64,000 nucleotides of DNA from Clostridiales bacterium (GCA_015055965.1 SVHG01000002.1:118834-182833), one strand, 5' to 3'; counted from the stretch's first letter, positions 37,599 through 48,278 are shown. Translations and numbers: made by a program. Notes: generated by a model from the letters alone, not told the origin.

Positions 37599-38933
37599 AT
37601 GAACGATTGTATTTCAGCAGTTGCCACTGCGCCTGGAACGGGCGGAGTGGCAATAATTAGAATAAGTGGTAAAAATTCACTTTTGTTAGCCGAAAAGATG
37701 TTTGTATCTCAATCCGGTGTAAAAGTGTGTGATTTTGAACCCTATAGAATGTACGTTGGTGAAATAAGTGGAGATGGATTTACGGATCACGGAATGTGCG
37801 TTTATTTTAAAGCCCCTAAAAGCTTTACCGGTGAAGACGTGGTTGAGTTCCATTGCCACGGTGGCGTTGCTATAACAAGGGGGATATTAAATAAGACTTT
37901 TGAATTAGGTTCACGTTTAGCAACCAACGGCGAATTTACTAAAAGAGCCTTTTTAAACGGCAAGTTATCACTTTCTTCATGTGAGGGCTTAATTGATATG
38001 ATTAACAGCGAAAGCGTTACTCAAATCAAATCAGGCTTTTATTTATTTAAAGAGCATCTTAGAAACAAGATTTTTGCCATTCAGGAAACCTTAACTATAA
38101 TTTTAGCTCAAATTGACGCTAATATTGATTATCCCGAAGAAGGTTTAATTGAAGATAGTGGAGAAGAAATTAAAGAGAAGTTAATGCAAATTTCACCCGA
38201 ATTACAAAAAATGATTTCTTCTTATTCAACAGGTAAGGTTATTTCTGACGGTGTAAAGGTTGCCTTAGTCGGTAAAACCAATACAGGCAAAAGCTCATTG
38301 TTGAACTTACTTTCAGGGCAAGAAAGGGCAATAGTAACAAATATTGCCGGTACAACGCGTGACGTTATTGAAGCTACCACCTTTATTAACGGAATAAAAT
38401 TCAATTTGTTTGATACCGCAGGAATAAGAGAAACTAACGACGTCGTGGAAAAAATCGGTATAGAGAGATCTAACTCTTTAATCGATACGGCGGACGTGGT
38501 TATGTTTGTAACTGACGGCTCTAATATAGATAGTGAAGAAGAGCTTTTCTTAAATAAGCTAGAAGGAAAGTGCCTACTTAAAATTATTAATAAATCAGAT
38601 TTAACAGGTATAAACGTTATTTCAGGCAACGAAATTAGTATTTCATGTAAAACCGGTGCAAATATTGAATTGTTAAAAGAAAAACTGTTTGAGTTAGCTG
38701 TTGATACCGTTAATACGGACGGTGAATACATTACTCAAAAAAGACATTATTACGCTCTTGAAGAGGCTTATATTGCGTTACAGTCTGCAATAAGCGCTAT
38801 TGGTAATTTACCCTTAGATTTAGTTAGTGCAGATATCAAGGAATGCTGGGATAAACTTGGAGAAATCACAGGAACTACTGCAAGCGAAGATATTATTAAT
38901 GAGATTTTCTCGCGCTTTTGCGTTGGAAAATAA
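37599..38933 (+). CDS. mnmE: tRNA modification GTPase MnmE
   Basis: ISAVATAPGTGGVAIIRISG, GKTNTGKSSLLN, DTAGIRET, C-terminal FCVGK. Confidence 0.96.
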   Translation: MNDCISAVATAPGTGGVAIIRISGKNSLLLAEKMFVSQSGVKVCDFEPYRMYVGEISGDGFTDHGMCVYFKAPKSFTGEDVVEFHCHGGVAITRGILNKTFELGSRLATNGEFTKRAFLNGKLSLSSCEGLIDMINSESVTQIKSGFYLFKEHLRNKIFAIQETLTIILAQIDANIDYPEEGLIEDSGEEIKEKLMQISPELQKMISSYSTGKVISDGVKVALVGKTNTGKSSLLNLLSGQERAIVTNIAGTTRDVIEATTFINGIKFNLFDTAGIRETNDVVEKIGIERSNSLIDTADVVMFVTDGSNIDSEEELFLNKLEGKCLLKIINKSDLTGINVISGNEISISCKTGANIELLKEKLFELAVDTVNTDGEYITQKRHYYALEEAYIALQSAISAIGNLPLDLVSADIKECWDKLGEITGTTASEDIINEIFSRFCVGK

Positions 38934-38944
38934 TAGGGGTTTAT

Positions 38945-40150
38945 ATGCTTGAAGACTTTGGGGCTGAATTAATAATTAATAGACTAGAGGCCGCAGGCTA
39001 CGAGGCCTATTACGTTGGTGGATGCGTTAGAAATTATTTATTGGGTAAACCCATTGATGATTACGACATCACTACATCAGCCACACCGCAAGCCGTATGT
39101 GATTTATTTAAAGATTTAGAATTTTTTACCCAAGGAATAAAACACGGGACTGTAAGTTTAGTAATAAACGGTGCAGTCTATGAAGTGACTACTTTTAGAA
39201 CGGATGGTTTATACTCTGACTCGCGCCATCCAAACAAGGTTAGTTTTTGCTCTACGTTAAGCGAAGATCTTAGCAGAAGAGATTTTACGGTTAACGCAAT
39301 TGCATTTAATAAAAACAAAGGCTTTATCGATGATTTTAACGGAATTTACGATATCAAACACTCTATTTTAAGATGTGTTGGTGATGCGGATAGGCGTTTT
39401 TCAGAGGATGGTTTAAGAATATTACGGGCCCTTAGATTTGCTTCTGTTTATTCTTTAGAGATTGAAGAAAAGACTAAAAGCGCAATATTAAGTAAGGCCT
39501 ATTTATTAAAAAATATTTCAGCGGAAAGAATCAATTCTGAATTAACTAAAACCATTTTAGGGGGTAACGCTTTAACCGTTTTAACAGAGTATAAGCAAGT
39601 TCTGTTTATTATAATTCCCCAATTACAAACGGTTGAAGAGGTTGATTTTTATTTTTCTTGGCTAGCTAATTGTCCTTTTAAAGCTGAACTGAGATTCGCT
39701 GCGTTAGTTTATTCTTGTAAAAATCATTTTAAAGAAATTTGTGATTTATTAAGGTTTAGCAATTTTTCAAAAAACTTAATAAAAAAATTAATAGATTATC
39801 ATGGTGTAAGATTATCTGCAAAACCATATCTTAAGCGCTTATTAGCTATATTTGGCGATCAAATTAGCGAATTTTTTGACTTTGAAGAAGCTTTTGCATT
39901 GACTTTAAATGATAAAGATGCTTTAAATGAAATATCACAGGCAAGAGCTTCTGTTTGTGAAATTTTACAAAATAACGAATGCTTTACTTTAACCCAATTA
40001 GCCGTTGATGGAAATGATTTAATGTCACTAGGCTACAATGGAGCACAAATCAGCAAGGCATTATACTTGCTTTTAGATGCAGTAATTAATGAAAGGGTTT
40101 CTAACGATAAGATTTTATTACTAGATTTTTTAAACGAAAACAATGGATAG
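38945..40150 (+). CDS. cca: CCA tRNA nucleotidyltransferase
   Basis: AYYVGGCVRNYLLGKPIDDYDITTSATP, RRDFTVNAIAF, RFSEDGLRILRALRFA; start set at 38945. Confidence 0.93.
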   Translation: MLEDFGAELIINRLEAAGYEAYYVGGCVRNYLLGKPIDDYDITTSATPQAVCDLFKDLEFFTQGIKHGTVSLVINGAVYEVTTFRTDGLYSDSRHPNKVSFCSTLSEDLSRRDFTVNAIAFNKNKGFIDDFNGIYDIKHSILRCVGDADRRFSEDGLRILRALRFASVYSLEIEEKTKSAILSKAYLLKNISAERINSELTKTILGGNALTVLTEYKQVLFIIIPQLQTVEEVDFYFSWLANCPFKAELRFAALVYSCKNHFKEICDLLRFSNFSKNLIKKLIDYHGVRLSAKPYLKRLLAIFGDQISEFFDFEEAFALTLNDKDALNEISQARASVCEILQNNECFTLTQLAVDGNDLMSLGYNGAQISKALYLLLDAVINERVSNDKILLLDFLNENNG

Positions 40151-40847
40151 ATATTTAATAGCGATAGGCGGCGGCTCTTTAGCCGATAAGACAACCGCAA
40201 AAATAGATAAGTATATAGCAGATTTGGCTAAAGCAAGAGCGGGTGAAAGACGCGCCGTTGGCGTATTTATTGGTACGGCAAGCCACGATAGTATGCCGTA
40301 TTTTAACACCTTTAGAAAAACATATACCTCCGATTTTAACATTAAGGCTGATTGCATTCTTTCAGTTTACGGAGAAATGAATGAGGAAAAGATAAAGAGC
40401 AAGTTCGAAAAGGCGGATTTAATTTATATAGGCGGTGGAGACACACTTTTCATGCTTGATTGGTGGAAGAAAAAAGGAATATTTGAGCTTGTGCTTGATG
40501 CCTATAATAGGGGTGTTGTTATTGCCGGATTATCTGCAGGAGCAATTTGCTGGTTTAAAAAAATGTATACCGATTCGCAATTTGTTAACGGAAAAGATGA
40601 CTATAAATATTCTATTTGTGATGGGATTGGATTTCTAGAAGGAATATGCTGTCCTCATTATGAAGAAAGAATTAGTGATTTTGATCGAGAATTTGCTTCA
40701 ATTGATGAAAGTTTAGCGTGGGGAATAGAGGGTGATAACTGTATCGTTTTTAAAAACGGTGAATATTTAGAATCTTTATCCTCAGGCGGTAAATCGTATA
40801 AAATCTTAAAAAATAATGACATGATAGAAAAGCAATTACTTAAATAA
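40143..40847 (+). CDS. Peptidase E (S51 family)
   Basis: YIGGGDTLFML, AGLSAGAICWF nucleophile motif, WGIEGDNCIVF. Confidence 0.88.
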   Translation: MDRYLIAIGGGSLADKTTAKIDKYIADLAKARAGERRAVGVFIGTASHDSMPYFNTFRKTYTSDFNIKADCILSVYGEMNEEKIKSKFEKADLIYIGGGDTLFMLDWWKKKGIFELVLDAYNRGVVIAGLSAGAICWFKKMYTDSQFVNGKDDYKYSICDGIGFLEGICCPHYEERISDFDREFASIDESLAWGIEGDNCIVFKNGEYLESLSSGGKSYKILKNNDMIEKQLLK

Positions 40848-40878
40848 ACTTTTTAAAAGTAATTAATTAAGGGGAGTT

Positions 40879-41553
40879 ATGCAAAAATTACTTATTGTTG
40901 ATGATGAAATTAAAATTGTTGAAGTCTTAAGAGAATATGCAGAATTTGAGCACTATCTCGTTGATTCAGCCTGTAACGGAATGGAAGCAATTCAAAAATG
41001 TGCGCAGAATGTTTACGATTTAGTTATTATGGATATCATGATGCCTAAGCTTGATGGATTTTCTGCCGTAAAAGAAATACGTAAAACAAGCGACGTGCCG
41101 GTAATTATGCTTTCTGCCCGTAGTGAAGAATACGATAAATTATTTGGTTTTGAGTTGGGAATTGACGATTACGTTGTAAAACCTTTTTCTCCTAAGGAAG
41201 TAATGGCAAGAGTTACGGCTATACTCAAACGCAGAAAAAGCGCTAAGAGTGATTTGGAAAGAGATATACTTACTTTTGAAGGCTTGCAAATTGATATAGC
41301 GGGTAGAAACGTTCTTGTTAACGGTCAAAAAGCAGAATTGACGCCTAAGGAATACGAATTGCTTTTTTATATGGTTAAAAATAGCGGTATTGCTTTGTCA
41401 CGTGAAAAATTACTTCAAGACGTATGGGGCTTTGAATTTTATGGCGACGACAGAACCGTAGATACCCATATAAAGATGTTACGCAGTAATTTAAAAGAAT
41501 ATCGAAAATTCATTATTACGTTGCGCAGTTTAGGGTATAAATTTGAAGCGTAG
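40879..41553 (+). CDS. OmpR/PhoB-type response regulator
   Basis: LIVDDEIKIVEVL, VIMDIMMPKLDG, VKPFSPKEV, C-terminal wHTH LTPKEYELLFYMVKNSG. Confidence 0.94.
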   Translation: MQKLLIVDDEIKIVEVLREYAEFEHYLVDSACNGMEAIQKCAQNVYDLVIMDIMMPKLDGFSAVKEIRKTSDVPVIMLSARSEEYDKLFGFELGIDDYVVKPFSPKEVMARVTAILKRRKSAKSDLERDILTFEGLQIDIAGRNVLVNGQKAELTPKEYELLFYMVKNSGIALSREKLLQDVWGFEFYGDDRTVDTHIKMLRSNLKEYRKFIITLRSLGYKFEA

Positions 41554-41575
41554 AAATTTTTAGGAAAATACTTTA

Positions 41576-43060
41576 ATGAAAAGATTAATCAACTTGAAAC
41601 AGCTTAAATACAGTATTTGGATGTATTATATCATCTATACTTTGGTAATAGTGGTTGTATTTTGGGTTTTGCAAATAGTTTTTTTAGATAGCTTCTATCA
41701 GCGTCTACGATACAATAATCTTGTAAAAAGCGGAAATGAAATTGCAAGTGAAATGAACGTTTCCGAGGTTGATTCAACTTTAATTGAGGAGTGGGTTAAT
41801 TCTTATATCGAAGCCAACGAAATGGGAATTTATTCTTATTTTGTTTATCACGAGAATGATCAATTAGTAGTTGAATCCCCATACTCAAAATTTATAGCGT
41901 CTGACGTAAAACCTGAAACCAACGGCCCTAAAGGTGTTAAAAACTCATCAATTTTTGCTGATGCAGAAGCAGCGCTACTAGATAATGCTAATTCAAACGA
42001 TAAATATATTTGTGATTATTTTCTTGGCAATGATAATAAGACGCAATTTTGCGTTTATGCTACAAAAGTAAGTAACCCAATTGGTGATTTTACTCTGGTT
42101 ATGATATCATCCAACCAAGAAGCTTCAGAGGTCTTATCGTTAGTTCAATATCAGCTTTTAGTGGTTATAGTGCTTGCTTTAATTCTTTCATTTTTCCTAG
42201 CTTTAGTTGTTGCCGGTAAAATTTCAAGGCCTATTCAAAATATGACTGATACCGCAAGAAGGTTAGCCGAGGGTAATGCTGAGGTTGTATTTAAAGGAAA
42301 TAGCTACGAGGAATTAAACGAGCTTGCAGAGGCAATGAACTTTACAAAAGAAGGGCTTGTTAAAGCTAATTCTTTGCAGCGCGATTTGCTAGCAAACGTT
42401 TCGCACGATCTTAAAACCCCTTTAACAATGATTAAGGCTTATGCTGAAATGATTAGGGATATTTCAGGAGAAAATAAGCAAAAAAGAGATTTACATACTA
42501 ACGTTATTATTGAAGAAGCGGATCGACTTGCAATGCTTGTAAACGATATTTTAAACCTTTCTAAGCTTCAAAATAATACTGAAATTATGGAATATACTGC
42601 CGTTAATTTATCTGAATTAACAGAAAGAGTAATTTATCGTTTCCAAAACTTTATGGCTGAAAAGGGTTATCATATAGAAAGCTATATAGATGACGATTTG
42701 TTTACGTTGTGTGACGAGCAAAAGATTGAACAGGTAATATACAATTTAATCGGTAACTCATTGAACTATACGGGAAGGGATAAAACGGTAAAAGTTCATT
42801 TACATAAAAAAGATAACGGTATTTTACTTTTGGAAATTTTTGATAGTGGTAAAGGTATATCACCAGAGCAAATTTCTGAAATTTGGGAAAGATATTATCG
42901 CTTTGCGGATACACATCAGCGCCCTGTTAAAGGAACGGGTTTAGGCCTTTCAATAGTAAAAACAATCTTGCAAAACCACCGTTTAAAATTTGGTGTTATT
43001 TCAAAAAAGGGTATTGGTAGTAATTTCTTTGTTGAATTTAAGGAGATGAATGATGATTGA
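41576..43060 (+). CDS. Membrane sensor histidine kinase
   Basis: 2 TM, HAMP, NVSHDLKTPLTMIKAYAEM H-box, GTGLGLSIVKTILQNH. Confidence 0.94.
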   Translation: MKRLINLKQLKYSIWMYYIIYTLVIVVVFWVLQIVFLDSFYQRLRYNNLVKSGNEIASEMNVSEVDSTLIEEWVNSYIEANEMGIYSYFVYHENDQLVVESPYSKFIASDVKPETNGPKGVKNSSIFADAEAALLDNANSNDKYICDYFLGNDNKTQFCVYATKVSNPIGDFTLVMISSNQEASEVLSLVQYQLLVVIVLALILSFFLALVVAGKISRPIQNMTDTARRLAEGNAEVVFKGNSYEELNELAEAMNFTKEGLVKANSLQRDLLANVSHDLKTPLTMIKAYAEMIRDISGENKQKRDLHTNVIIEEADRLAMLVNDILNLSKLQNNTEIMEYTAVNLSELTERVIYRFQNFMAEKGYHIESYIDDDLFTLCDEQKIEQVIYNLIGNSLNYTGRDKTVKVHLHKKDNGILLLEIFDSGKGISPEQISEIWERYYRFADTHQRPVKGTGLGLSIVKTILQNHRLKFGVISKKGIGSNFFVEFKEMNDD

Positions 43061-44105
43061 TGAAAAAAGCAGTCAAGCGGCCGTTGAACTATTAAAAGTT
43101 GAAAATTTGGACAAAAACGAATACGTGGTTACTGCATCAGTTATCTCTCCGCCACTTGAAAAGCGTGAAAAGAAAAAGGGGCAGGCTACGATTTTTGGAG
43201 CAATTCTTTCCGCAATTTCAAACAGGAAGAATAATGACGTCTACAAGCAGGTTAGACCGGTTAAAACTGTTAATTATTTCGTTTTAATTTTAATTTTTAC
43301 TATATTACTTTACTTTTTTTACCAATTTTCAGACGTAAAGCTATCCTTAGCCATCATTATATTTTTTGGAGCTATAGCCTTTCCGGTATTGTTGTTAGTT
43401 CTTTATTTTGAGCTTTGCCCGCAAAAAAATATTTCTCTTTATAATATATTTATTTCGCTAGCTTTTGGAATAATTTTATATTTATTAATCGAAATGGTAG
43501 AGCTTTCAATATTAAAAGATACCGCGATGGGTTCTATTACGGAGCTTGTATTAATTCCGCTTATGTGGGGAATTGGCGAGTATTTATTTGTAAATGCTTT
43601 AAAACGAATATACGATATAACCGACTTGTCGGTTGGGATTTTACTTGCAGTAGCCGTAGGCTTAGGATATGCAATCGCATTTGCTCTAGACGGATTAATT
43701 GATTCCATATTCCTACCGGTTGAGGTTATTATGGACTCAACTTCAAATCATTATAGCGGGCTGGCAATAGTAGATAATAGACGCTTTATTCAAGATAGTA
43801 TAAAGTCAAATATGGTTGAGCTATTATGGCGTTGTTTCTATTACCCAACTTCATTTACCGCTTGGTCTGTGATAATGGGCGAGGTTGTAATGACTCCTAC
43901 CTTAGCAGAAAAAAATAAAAGTGGATATAATGTTTCTATTTATTTACTTTTATTACTTGTTGTTTCCTTATTTATTTTAACCAGATTAACCACTTCTTTT
44001 TCTTATATAAATACAGCTATAAAGATTTTTGCTCTTTGTGTTTCACTAATTATTGGGATACGTAGCACTAATAGAGTTTTAAATCATTCCTTAAAAATTT
44101 ATTAA
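43050..44105 (+). CDS. PrsW-like multi-TM protein without recognisable catalytic motifs
   Basis: LYFELCPQKNISLYNIFISLAFG and VGLGYAIAFALDG resemble PrsW layout; EExxK-type motif not found; overlaps the kinase stop. Confidence 0.5.
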   Translation: MMIDEKSSQAAVELLKVENLDKNEYVVTASVISPPLEKREKKKGQATIFGAILSAISNRKNNDVYKQVRPVKTVNYFVLILIFTILLYFFYQFSDVKLSLAIIIFFGAIAFPVLLLVLYFELCPQKNISLYNIFISLAFGIILYLLIEMVELSILKDTAMGSITELVLIPLMWGIGEYLFVNALKRIYDITDLSVGILLAVAVGLGYAIAFALDGLIDSIFLPVEVIMDSTSNHYSGLAIVDNRRFIQDSIKSNMVELLWRCFYYPTSFTAWSVIMGEVVMTPTLAEKNKSGYNVSIYLLLLLVVSLFILTRLTTSFSYINTAIKIFALCVSLIIGIRSTNRVLNHSLKIY

Positions 44106-44118
44106 TTAAAAATATTAT

Positions 44119-44157
44119 CAAAAAATCACTGCAAATAAGCGCAGTGATTTTTTTTTG
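44119..44157 (+). terminator. Rho-independent terminator
   Basis: AAATCACTGC-aaataagc-GCAGTGATTTTTTTTT. Confidence 0.85.
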
Positions 44158-44228
44158 TAATAAATGCAGTTATTAAATAATATAATATTTTATATAATAG
44201 ATTTTAATTAAATATTCTTTATAGTGAG

Positions 44229-45077
44229 GTGTCCTTGTTATCTTTTTTGCCCAACCCACTAAGGGATTTTATAACGAAGAACTTAGAATATATTTATGAG
44301 ATTAGAATTCGTAAACAACAACCCGTTTACGTTAATTTTAAGGGTGAATATAAAAAAGTATTGCTTGCAGGCAGAGTGATAATAATTGATGAGACGCAAC
44401 TTGTAGAATTAATTAATAAAGCTTGCGAATATTCAGTTTATAAGCATAACGAGAGTATACGTAACGGTTATTTATTATTAAAGGGCGGCATACGTATAGG
44501 GCTTGCGGGTGAGTGCGTTTATGAAGGTTATAGTATAAAAACTATAAAAAATTTTAATTCACTTTGCATTAGAATACCGCATGAAGTTTTTGGGTATGCA
44601 AACAAAGCATTCTCATTAATTAATGATAATTTATCTATAAAAAGCCTCTTAATTTTAGCTCCGCCGGCTTCAGGGAAAACTACACTTCTTCGTGATCTAA
44701 TTAAAATTATTTCAAACATAAAAAAACTAAATATCCTAGTTGTTGACGAGAAAAATGAGATTTTTTATGACGGTGTATCAATTGGCGAAACAGTTGACGT
44801 TTTATCCTCATCTAAAAAGGAATTTGGGTTTTATACCGGAATTAAAACACTTGCGCCCGACCTAATTGTTTGCGACGAATTAATCGGTGAAGAGGATGCA
44901 AAAGGCGTTGAGTTTGCGGTTAATTCCGGAGTCAAAGTAATTGCAACGGTACATGCAAATAGTCTTAATTCATTGCTGCAAAAGTCTTATATGAAAAAGC
45001 TTACGAGTGATGGCTATTTTCAAAAATTTATATTAATAAGTAAAAACTTTGATTATGAGGAGGTCTTTATAAATTGA
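44229..45077 (+). CDS. spoIIIAA: Stage III sporulation protein AA (ATPase); true start may be TTG at 44235
   Basis: LLILAPPASGKTTLLRDLIKII Walker A; operon context. Confidence 0.94.
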   Translation: MSLLSFLPNPLRDFITKNLEYIYEIRIRKQQPVYVNFKGEYKKVLLAGRVIIIDETQLVELINKACEYSVYKHNESIRNGYLLLKGGIRIGLAGECVYEGYSIKTIKNFNSLCIRIPHEVFGYANKAFSLINDNLSIKSLLILAPPASGKTTLLRDLIKIISNIKKLNILVVDEKNEIFYDGVSIGETVDVLSSSKKEFGFYTGIKTLAPDLIVCDELIGEEDAKGVEFAVNSGVKVIATVHANSLNSLLQKSYMKKLTSDGYFQKFILISKNFDYEEVFIN

Positions 45078-45550
45078 GCTCTTTGGTATCAGGATTAGCC
45101 TTCTTATTTTTAGCAACGTTAATTGGTTTTAAAATTTCAAAAAACTTAAGCGAAAGAAAAAAGTTTTTTAAATCGTTAATTGATTTTAATAGCGACTTGA
45201 TTATGGAAATAGAATTCCAGAGGGCAGAGCTTAGTTATATTTTATTAAGATCATATCAAAGTGAAGATTTTAACCAGGTATTAAAACAAAAATTAAATCT
45301 AAACAAGGGGATAACAAATGAAATGCTTTTTCCAACGTATATTAAGCAAACGGAATGTTTTGAATTAAAAGAATATTTCTATAAAATGGGAATGCAAGAT
45401 CCGTATACTTCTATTGAATTATTAAAACGCTACGATGATATTTTTAAAAAGCTTTATAATGAAGTGTTAGAGGAGGATAGGGTTAAAGGCTCTTTATACA
45501 AAAAAATGGGGTTGATAATTGGTATAATTGCCTTTATTATTGTAATTTAG
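45074..45550 (+). CDS. spoIIIAB: Stage III sporulation protein AB
   Basis: Operon position, N- and C-terminal TM. Confidence 0.9.
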   Translation: MSSLVSGLAFLFLATLIGFKISKNLSERKKFFKSLIDFNSDLIMEIEFQRAELSYILLRSYQSEDFNQVLKQKLNLNKGITNEMLFPTYIKQTECFELKEYFYKMGMQDPYTSIELLKRYDDIFKKLYNEVLEEDRVKGSLYKKMGLIIGIIAFIIVI

Positions 45551-45551
45551 T

Positions 45552-45749
45552 ATGGAAATTGACGTTATTTTTAAAATTGCAACTATAGGCGTTTTAATTA
45601 CAGTTATTTGCCAAATTTTAAAAAAAGCAGACCGTGACGATATTGCAACCTTAGTTGCAATTGCCGGGCTTTTAATTACGCTTACTATAGTAATTGGAAT
45701 GATTAGTGATTTCTTTGAAAATATTAAATCGCTTTTTCAGTTGTTTTAA
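45552..45749 (+). CDS. spoIIIAC: Stage III sporulation protein AC
   Basis: 65 aa, two TM, ILKKADRDDIATLVAIAGL. Confidence 0.95.
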   Translation: MEIDVIFKIATIGVLITVICQILKKADRDDIATLVAIAGLLITLTIVIGMISDFFENIKSLFQLF

Positions 45750-45754
45750 GCGTT

Positions 45755-46141
45755 ATGATAATTACTAAAATTATACTTCTAGCAATAACGGCGGCTCTTT
45801 TATGCTATTACCTAAAAAGTATAAATTCTAATCTGTTTTTACCTGCGTTATTAGTTTCCGGTATTGTAATTTTAAATTATTCTATTGACTATATATTAGC
45901 GGTAAGCAGTTATTTTACAAAGCTTTTTGAAAGTTTAAAAATAGACAGTTCAGTATTCATATTATTGCTTAAAGTATGTGTAATTGGCTATGCAATTGAA
46001 TTTTCTGCCGGACTAATTGAGGATTTAGGAATAAAAAATTTATCTGACAAGTTGATTTTTGTTGGTAAAATACTTTTGCTTTCCATGAGCTTGCCAATAT
46101 TTAACAGCTTATTTGATTTAATGCTAAATTTTATAAATTAA
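45755..46141 (+). CDS. spoIIIAD: Stage III sporulation protein AD
   Basis: Multi-TM, LLKVCVIGYAIEFSAGLIEDLGIKNLSDKL; operon. Confidence 0.94.
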   Translation: MIITKIILLAITAALLCYYLKSINSNLFLPALLVSGIVILNYSIDYILAVSSYFTKLFESLKIDSSVFILLLKVCVIGYAIEFSAGLIEDLGIKNLSDKLIFVGKILLLSMSLPIFNSLFDLMLNFIN

Positions 46142-46142
46142 A

Positions 46143-47288
46143 ATGAATAAAAAACTTATAATTTTATTAACCTTACTTCTTTTGCTTGCACCATGCTATA
46201 AAGTATACGCAGAAGGGACTAATGAAAATAATTTAGACCAAACGGTTAACGACGTTATTGAAGGTATGGATTTAACGCCGTTAGAGGATTGGCTTAATAA
46301 AATTTTTAACGTTGAAAACGTAAAAGAAGTAATCATTCAAGCAATAAAAGGCGAGTATTTGAGCATAGAGGAAATGGGCAACGCCTTTAAAGGTTCTTTA
46401 AAATCAGTTTTAACTTCTTTGAGCGCGCTATTTATACAGGTGCTTTCAATTATAGTGATTTGTAGTGTTTTATCCTCTATAAGACCAGATAACGGACAAA
46501 TAAAGGATTTAATTTTTTTAGTATGCTATTGTAGCGTATGTTTATCTGTTTTTACAGTTGTAACTCGCTCGATTGCAAGAACTAAAGAAACGATTAACGA
46601 GCTATCGGCGCAAATAGACGGCGTTTTTCCCATTGCTTTAACTATAATGAGTGCGCTAGGTGCAAAAAGTCCGTCAACGGTATATCAACCTCTTTATATA
46701 GGCGTATCTACCTTATTTAGCGGAATAATAAAAAACGTTCTTTTTCCAATAGTTGAGGTTTGCGCATGCGTGGCGCTCTTTTCATCTCTTAGTGAGCGTT
46801 TTAGCCTTAAAAAATTCCTTTTATTTTTGAGTGATGCCTTTAAATGGATTGTTGGAATAACAGTAACGGTTTTTTCTTTTTTAAGCATAATTAAATCGAT
46901 AAGCGCTTCAACTTACGATAGCTTCTCAATTCGAGCGTTAAAATACACTATCGGTAACAGCTTTCCACTTATAAGCGGTTTTGCAAAAGAGGGGATAGAC
47001 GTGGTTTTTAGTTCCGCAATATTAATTAAAAATGCGGTGGGAAGTCTTTCTATAATTTTACTATTTTTTGCGTTGTTATCGCCTTTTTTAGAGGTTTTGC
47101 TTTTATCTTTATTTCTTAAACTGTTACCTGCGTTATGCGAGCCAATCGCAGATAACAGAATAACTCAATTGCTATTAAACTTCTCTAAAGTAATCGGAAT
47201 GCTGGCAACACTTTTAATTATGATTTTTATTATTTATTTTATAGTATTGTTTTTAGTTATTATGGCTCAAAACGGATTAGTATTATGA
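46143..47288 (+). CDS. spoIIIAE: Stage III sporulation protein AE
   Basis: Signal peptide plus polytopic C-terminus; operon. Confidence 0.95.
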   Translation: MNKKLIILLTLLLLLAPCYKVYAEGTNENNLDQTVNDVIEGMDLTPLEDWLNKIFNVENVKEVIIQAIKGEYLSIEEMGNAFKGSLKSVLTSLSALFIQVLSIIVICSVLSSIRPDNGQIKDLIFLVCYCSVCLSVFTVVTRSIARTKETINELSAQIDGVFPIALTIMSALGAKSPSTVYQPLYIGVSTLFSGIIKNVLFPIVEVCACVALFSSLSERFSLKKFLLFLSDAFKWIVGITVTVFSFLSIIKSISASTYDSFSIRALKYTIGNSFPLISGFAKEGIDVVFSSAILIKNAVGSLSIILLFFALLSPFLEVLLLSLFLKLLPALCEPIADNRITQLLLNFSKVIGMLATLLIMIFIIYFIVLFLVIMAQNGLVL

Positions 47289-47761
47289 TGAAAAATTGGA
47301 TTATTTTAACTGCTTTTTTTGCATTAATAGGTTTTGTTGTTAACTCTTTATTACCCAATGGAAAAATGAAACAGGTTACGGCTTTAATTTTTTCTGTAAT
47401 ATCAATTATAACCATTTTACAGCCAATTAAAGAAATTGCAGATTTAGATTATGATTTTAATTTTGATAAACCCTCTAACTCTTATTTAGAAGAAAATTCA
47501 TTTTCAAATTATTTGGATAATTATTATTTAAATTTAGCTCAAAGCAACCTAAAAAACAGTGGTATAGACTTGAAAGCGGCCCGTTTTGAATTTGACGACA
47601 AAAATGGCCAAAATTCCTTAAAAAATATTTATATAAATTCTTCAGATTTAGTTATTATTGGTGGGTATGAGCATATAAATATAACGATGATTACAAAACA
47701 AAATCTTTCCTACTTATTTTTAATACCTAAGGAAAACGTAGTAATAAATGAAAATGGTTGA
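47285..47761 (+). CDS. spoIIIAF: Stage III sporulation protein AF
   Basis: Two N-terminal TM, operon position. Confidence 0.88.
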   Translation: MMKNWIILTAFFALIGFVVNSLLPNGKMKQVTALIFSVISIITILQPIKEIADLDYDFNFDKPSNSYLEENSFSNYLDNYYLNLAQSNLKNSGIDLKAARFEFDDKNGQNSLKNIYINSSDLVIIGGYEHINITMITKQNLSYLFLIPKENVVINENG

Positions 47762-48233
47762 TGATTTAAAATCAAAGTTAAAAAAAATTAAAGTAGAGCA
47801 TTTAATAATAGTTTGCGCTTTAATTGCCGTTGGGAGTATTTTTTTATCAACGATAGATTTTTCTTCTAATTCGCAAGCCTCAAGCGTTGAAGAGTACGTT
47901 GCGGTTTTGGAAAAAAAGTTATCAAATAAGCTTTCTAACGTTGAAGGAGCGGGGAAGGTAGAGGTGCTTTTATCTGTTGACAGCGCCGGAAGGACTGAAA
48001 TTGCAATGGAAAAGAAAACGACTAGCGATTCATCCGGTATTATGTTTGAAGAAAGCCCCATTCTAGTTTCAGGGAAGCCAATTGTGTTAAGTGAGCATTA
48101 TCCGGCAATAGTAGGGGTAATCATTCTCGCCCAAGGCGCTGATGATATTAAAGTGCGTATGGCGTTGATGAATGCAACGCAAACCTTTTTAAATATTACA
48201 AGTGATAAAATTGAAATACTATTAATGAGGTAA
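47748..48233 (+). CDS. spoIIIAG: Stage III sporulation protein AG
   Basis: One TM then VEGAGKVEVLLSVDS...YPAIVGVIILAQGADDIKVRMALMNATQTFLNI. Confidence 0.94.
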   Translation: MKMVDDLKSKLKKIKVEHLIIVCALIAVGSIFLSTIDFSSNSQASSVEEYVAVLEKKLSNKLSNVEGAGKVEVLLSVDSAGRTEIAMEKKTTSDSSGIMFEESPILVSGKPIVLSEHYPAIVGVIILAQGADDIKVRMALMNATQTFLNITSDKIEILLMR

Positions 48234-48278
48234 CTAGCGAGTTGTTCGCATAAATAATATCTAAAAAAGGAGAACATT

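Noticed and set aside
38222-38731. 169-aa minus-strand ORF
   Set aside because: Lies wholly inside mnmE on the opposite strand; Ser/Leu/Val-rich shadow translation.
44161-44229. Sigma-E promoter before spoIIIAA
   Set aside because: Expected from biology, but only about 5/8 matches to the -10 in very AT-rich sequence.
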